Shown: piece after piece, positions 54,770-55,793 of the stretch | Position numbering within the stretch: the stretch's first letter is position 1 | Layout of the letters: each line of letters begins with the position of its first letter | From: a virus | Direction: 5' to 3' (one strand) | DNA: 55,793 bases | Virus record (IMG/VR): IMGVR_UViG_3300046011_004185 | Coordinates: 1-55,793 of that record | The notes under the pieces: model-generated | Database searches by the model: none | What the model was told of the DNA's origin: nothing | What the model saw: the letters and a program-made list of their open reading frames with translations, nothing else | Made by a program: the position numbers and the translations under genes

Positions 54770-54777
54770 TTAATTCG
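54752..54777. repeat. Dispersed repeat, shorter copy D (opposite orientation)
   Basis: CCGAAAACCAAATCGGTTTT followed by AATTCG. Its reverse complement carries AAACCGATTTGGTTT, which is identical to the first part of copy C. Unlike A-C it lies at a gene end: the stop codon of the 71-aa gene is inside it. Confidence 0.5.
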
Positions 54778-54985
54778 CTTTCACTTCGCTTTCAAACTGT
54801 TTTTGCAGCGCCTGACTCATTGTCCGAACCCCAACAAGGTGACCGTTCGTCCAAAGGATTCTGCAGAAATCCAAGAAGAAAAGCTCCTGCAAACTGTCCT
54901 CTTCAAAGACTAATCCTACCCCAGCCGCTTGATCAAGTAGGGCTTTCTTGGAGGGCATAGAGTCGCCATCAAACCTTATGCTCAT
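54770..54985 (-). CDS. Hypothetical protein
   Basis: 71 aa, GGAGAAG site. Acidic/hydrophobic helical sequence (L-Q-E-L-F-F-L-D-F-C-R-I-L-W) with no recognised domain. Overlaps the upstream gene by 17 bases. Confidence 0.5.
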   Translation of the reverse strand: MSIRFDGDSMPSKKALLDQAAGVGLVFEEDSLQELFFLDFCRILWTNGHLVGVRTMSQALQKQFESEVKAN

Positions 54986-55187
54986 TGCGCTTCTCCTCGA
55001 TGGTAATGGTATAAGCGGTGCCGTGCTTATCGACCACGCTGATGGTTTTCTTGGGAGATCGATAAGACCCGTCAGAATTTAAGTCGAAGTTAACGCTTCC
55101 CACGGAGTCGATGATTCCCTCCATATCTTGTTTCTTCAGGTTCTTCTGGATGATGTGGGCCAGGTAATCGCAATAGGCAAGAATCAT
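54969..55187 (-). CDS. Hypothetical small protein
   Basis: 72 aa. A helical start (I-L-A-Y-C-D-Y-L-A-H-I-I-Q-K-N-L-K-K) then a beta part (T-I-S-V-V-D-K-H-G-T-A-Y-T-I-T-I). Coupled by a 4-base overlap to the upstream gene. Unknown function. Confidence 0.5.
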   Translation of the reverse strand: MILAYCDYLAHIIQKNLKKQDMEGIIDSVGSVNFDLNSDGSYRSPKKTISVVDKHGTAYTITIEEKRNEHKV

Positions 55188-55390
55188 TTTTTATCCCTCA
55201 ATTCAAAGATTTCAAAGGCGCGGATAAAGAGCTCTGGCCAGGTGGCCTGGATCTTCTCCCGGTTCGTTGGATCTGCCCTGAACCATGTTAAGGCCAGGGA
55301 CTCAGCAAAGCCACCCAGGTGGCCATTTGACATAATGTTGGCCGCCTGGTGGTATTCCACTGGGCGCTGCATCTTTATGACATTACTCAT
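55184..55390 (-). CDS. Hypothetical small protein
   Basis: 68 aa, Trp/Phe-rich helical (A-L-T-W-F-R-A-D-P-T-N; W-P-E-L-F-I-R-A-F-E-I-F). Its start overlaps the previous stop by ATGA. No family recognised. Confidence 0.5.
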   Translation of the reverse strand: MSNVIKMQRPVEYHQAANIMSNGHLGGFAESLALTWFRADPTNREKIQATWPELFIRAFEIFELRDKK

Positions 55391-55539
55391 GTTGCCATCT
55401 CCCAGCAGTAGGTAACCCCTTTCGGGGCATACTCGTTTAAGTTCTCAGCCATCTCTTGAGCCTCAAACTTCTCCCATGAGAACCAGACCAGCTCGGTCTT
55501 GGCTCCCTCAAACCTAATTACATTCCAACCTTTACCCAT
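55387..55539 (-). CDS. 50-aa hypothetical protein
   Basis: ATG at 55537-55539 with AGGAGATAGAA upstream; stop at 55387-55389 overlapping the next start. Sequence W-N-V-I-R-F-E-G-A-K-T-E-L-V-W-F-S-W, then M-A-E-N-L-N-E-Y-A-P-K-G-V-T-Y. Below a 60-aa threshold, but strong start signals and coupling support it. Unknown role. Confidence 0.65.
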   Translation of the reverse strand: MGKGWNVIRFEGAKTELVWFSWEKFEAQEMAENLNEYAPKGVTYCWEMAT

Positions 55540-55553
55540 TTCTATCTCCTCAA

Positions 55554-55571
55554 TGGGGGCCGAAGCCCCCA
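55554..55571 (-). terminator. UUCG-capped hairpin ahead of the late genes
   Basis: On the minus strand TGGGGGC-TTCG-GCCCCCA, 7 bp, without a T tract. It lies between the junction gene and the 50-aa gene. UUCG loops closed by C-G are exceptionally stable. It could be a weak terminator, an attenuator controlled by antitermination, or an mRNA-stabilising element. Confidence 0.55.
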
Positions 55572-55574
55572 GAT

Positions 55575-55793
55575 TTAAGCTGTTATGAAGGCATCCGATT
55601 TCTTATGATTACGACCCTGATCAAATATCTTCTGCGACTCTGAAACATAATCAAGTTTCTCATCTGCGTATGGTCCCCATTTCTGGCAAAACTTTAATAA
55701 CGCTTTAAGATCAGACATTTTGTGCCAGTACTCTTGTTCTGCGTGTAGATCCAATTCGTGCAAACAGAGATAGCAAAGGTCCGCAATCTTTGT
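55575..55793 (-). CDS. Junction gene, C-terminal part
   Basis: The remainder of the ~96-aa gene that starts at 201. In the window the frame is open from the right edge to the stop at 55575-55577. The first in-frame start inside this piece is a TTG, but the true ATG lies in the other copy of the terminal repeat. Contains C-Y-L-C, W-H-K-M, C-Q-K-W-G-P-Y-A-D-E and ends K-S-D-A-F-I-T-A. Confidence 0.7.
   Translation of the reverse strand, partial: TKIADLCYLCLHELDLHAEQEYWHKMSDLKALLKFCQKWGPYADEKLDYVSESQKIFDQGRNHKKSDAFITA
55668..55793. repeat. Terminal direct repeat, right copy
   Basis: Exact copy of bases 4-129. It lies inside the N-terminal half of a leftward gene whose start codon is only present in the left copy, at 199-201. 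Confidence 0.95.

Noticed and set aside
1-55793. Temperate lifestyle or prophage
   Set aside because: No integrase, excisionase, CI-type repressor, ParA/B or attachment site was found; a lone YdaS-like regulator is not enough.

Overview
The window is a complete circular genome of a tailed double-stranded DNA phage. Bases 4-129 are repeated exactly at 55668-55793 (126 bp), so the unit length is about 55,667 bp. One small gene (1-201 plus 55575-55793) is whole only when the ends are joined. No integrase, CI-type repressor, tRNA, rRNA or CRISPR array was seen. The architecture is short-tailed (P22-like portal, hub-like and adaptor proteins, lytic-transglycosylase internal protein, no contractile-sheath or long-tail genes), which suggests a podovirus; morphology is inferred. 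RusA, a DUF1376 initiator, a YdaS-like regulator and a Rap1a/Tai-like protein are typical of proteobacterial and especially betaproteobacterial phages. The many fibre-like genes resemble uncultured freshwater and marine phages. The exact host cannot be read from the sequence.

Layout: (1) 212-5489, leftward: early and replication genes in a chain of ATGA/GTGA overlaps: YdaS-like regulator, DUF1376 replication protein, DnaB-type helicase, RusA resolvase, small unknowns, Rap1a/Tai-like secreted protein, HTH protein and HNH/YbcO-like nuclease. (2) 5515-5563: divergent control region with an inverted repeat. (3) 5601-8275, rightward: 53-aa protein, SSB-like protein, lipoprotein, PD-(D/E)XK (Cas4/RecB-like) exonuclease and small proteins. 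A terminator at 8281-8299 separates this arm from the converging late operon. (4) 8333-55793 and across the junction, leftward: the late region. In transcription order it holds small genes, TerS, TerL, a 1,295-aa polyvalent protein, portal, small coiled-coil proteins, a GroES-like protein, scaffold and capsid genes, a terminator after the capsid gene, a Lys/Gly-rich virion protein, connector candidates, and a 20-kb fibre/adhesin module interrupted by two HNH homing endonuclease genes. A low-GC adhesin/cupin/zinc-ribbon island follows, then a lysis cassette, tail adaptor, hub, a 1,748-aa internal protein, and last a transglycosylase.

The early genes would recombine and replicate DNA. TerS/TerL would package it through the portal into a scaffold-assembled capsid, the internal proteins and transglycosylase would be ejected ahead of the DNA, and the fibre/adhesin cluster would determine host binding. 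The most unusual signals are an eight-cysteine insert inside a polyglycine adhesin, a dispersed ~30-bp repeat translated in the same frame in three unrelated genes, Gly-Gly-hydrophobic peptides shared by four virion proteins, a candidate 25-aa membrane microprotein in the lysis cassette, and five genes under 60 aa that a length cut-off would miss.
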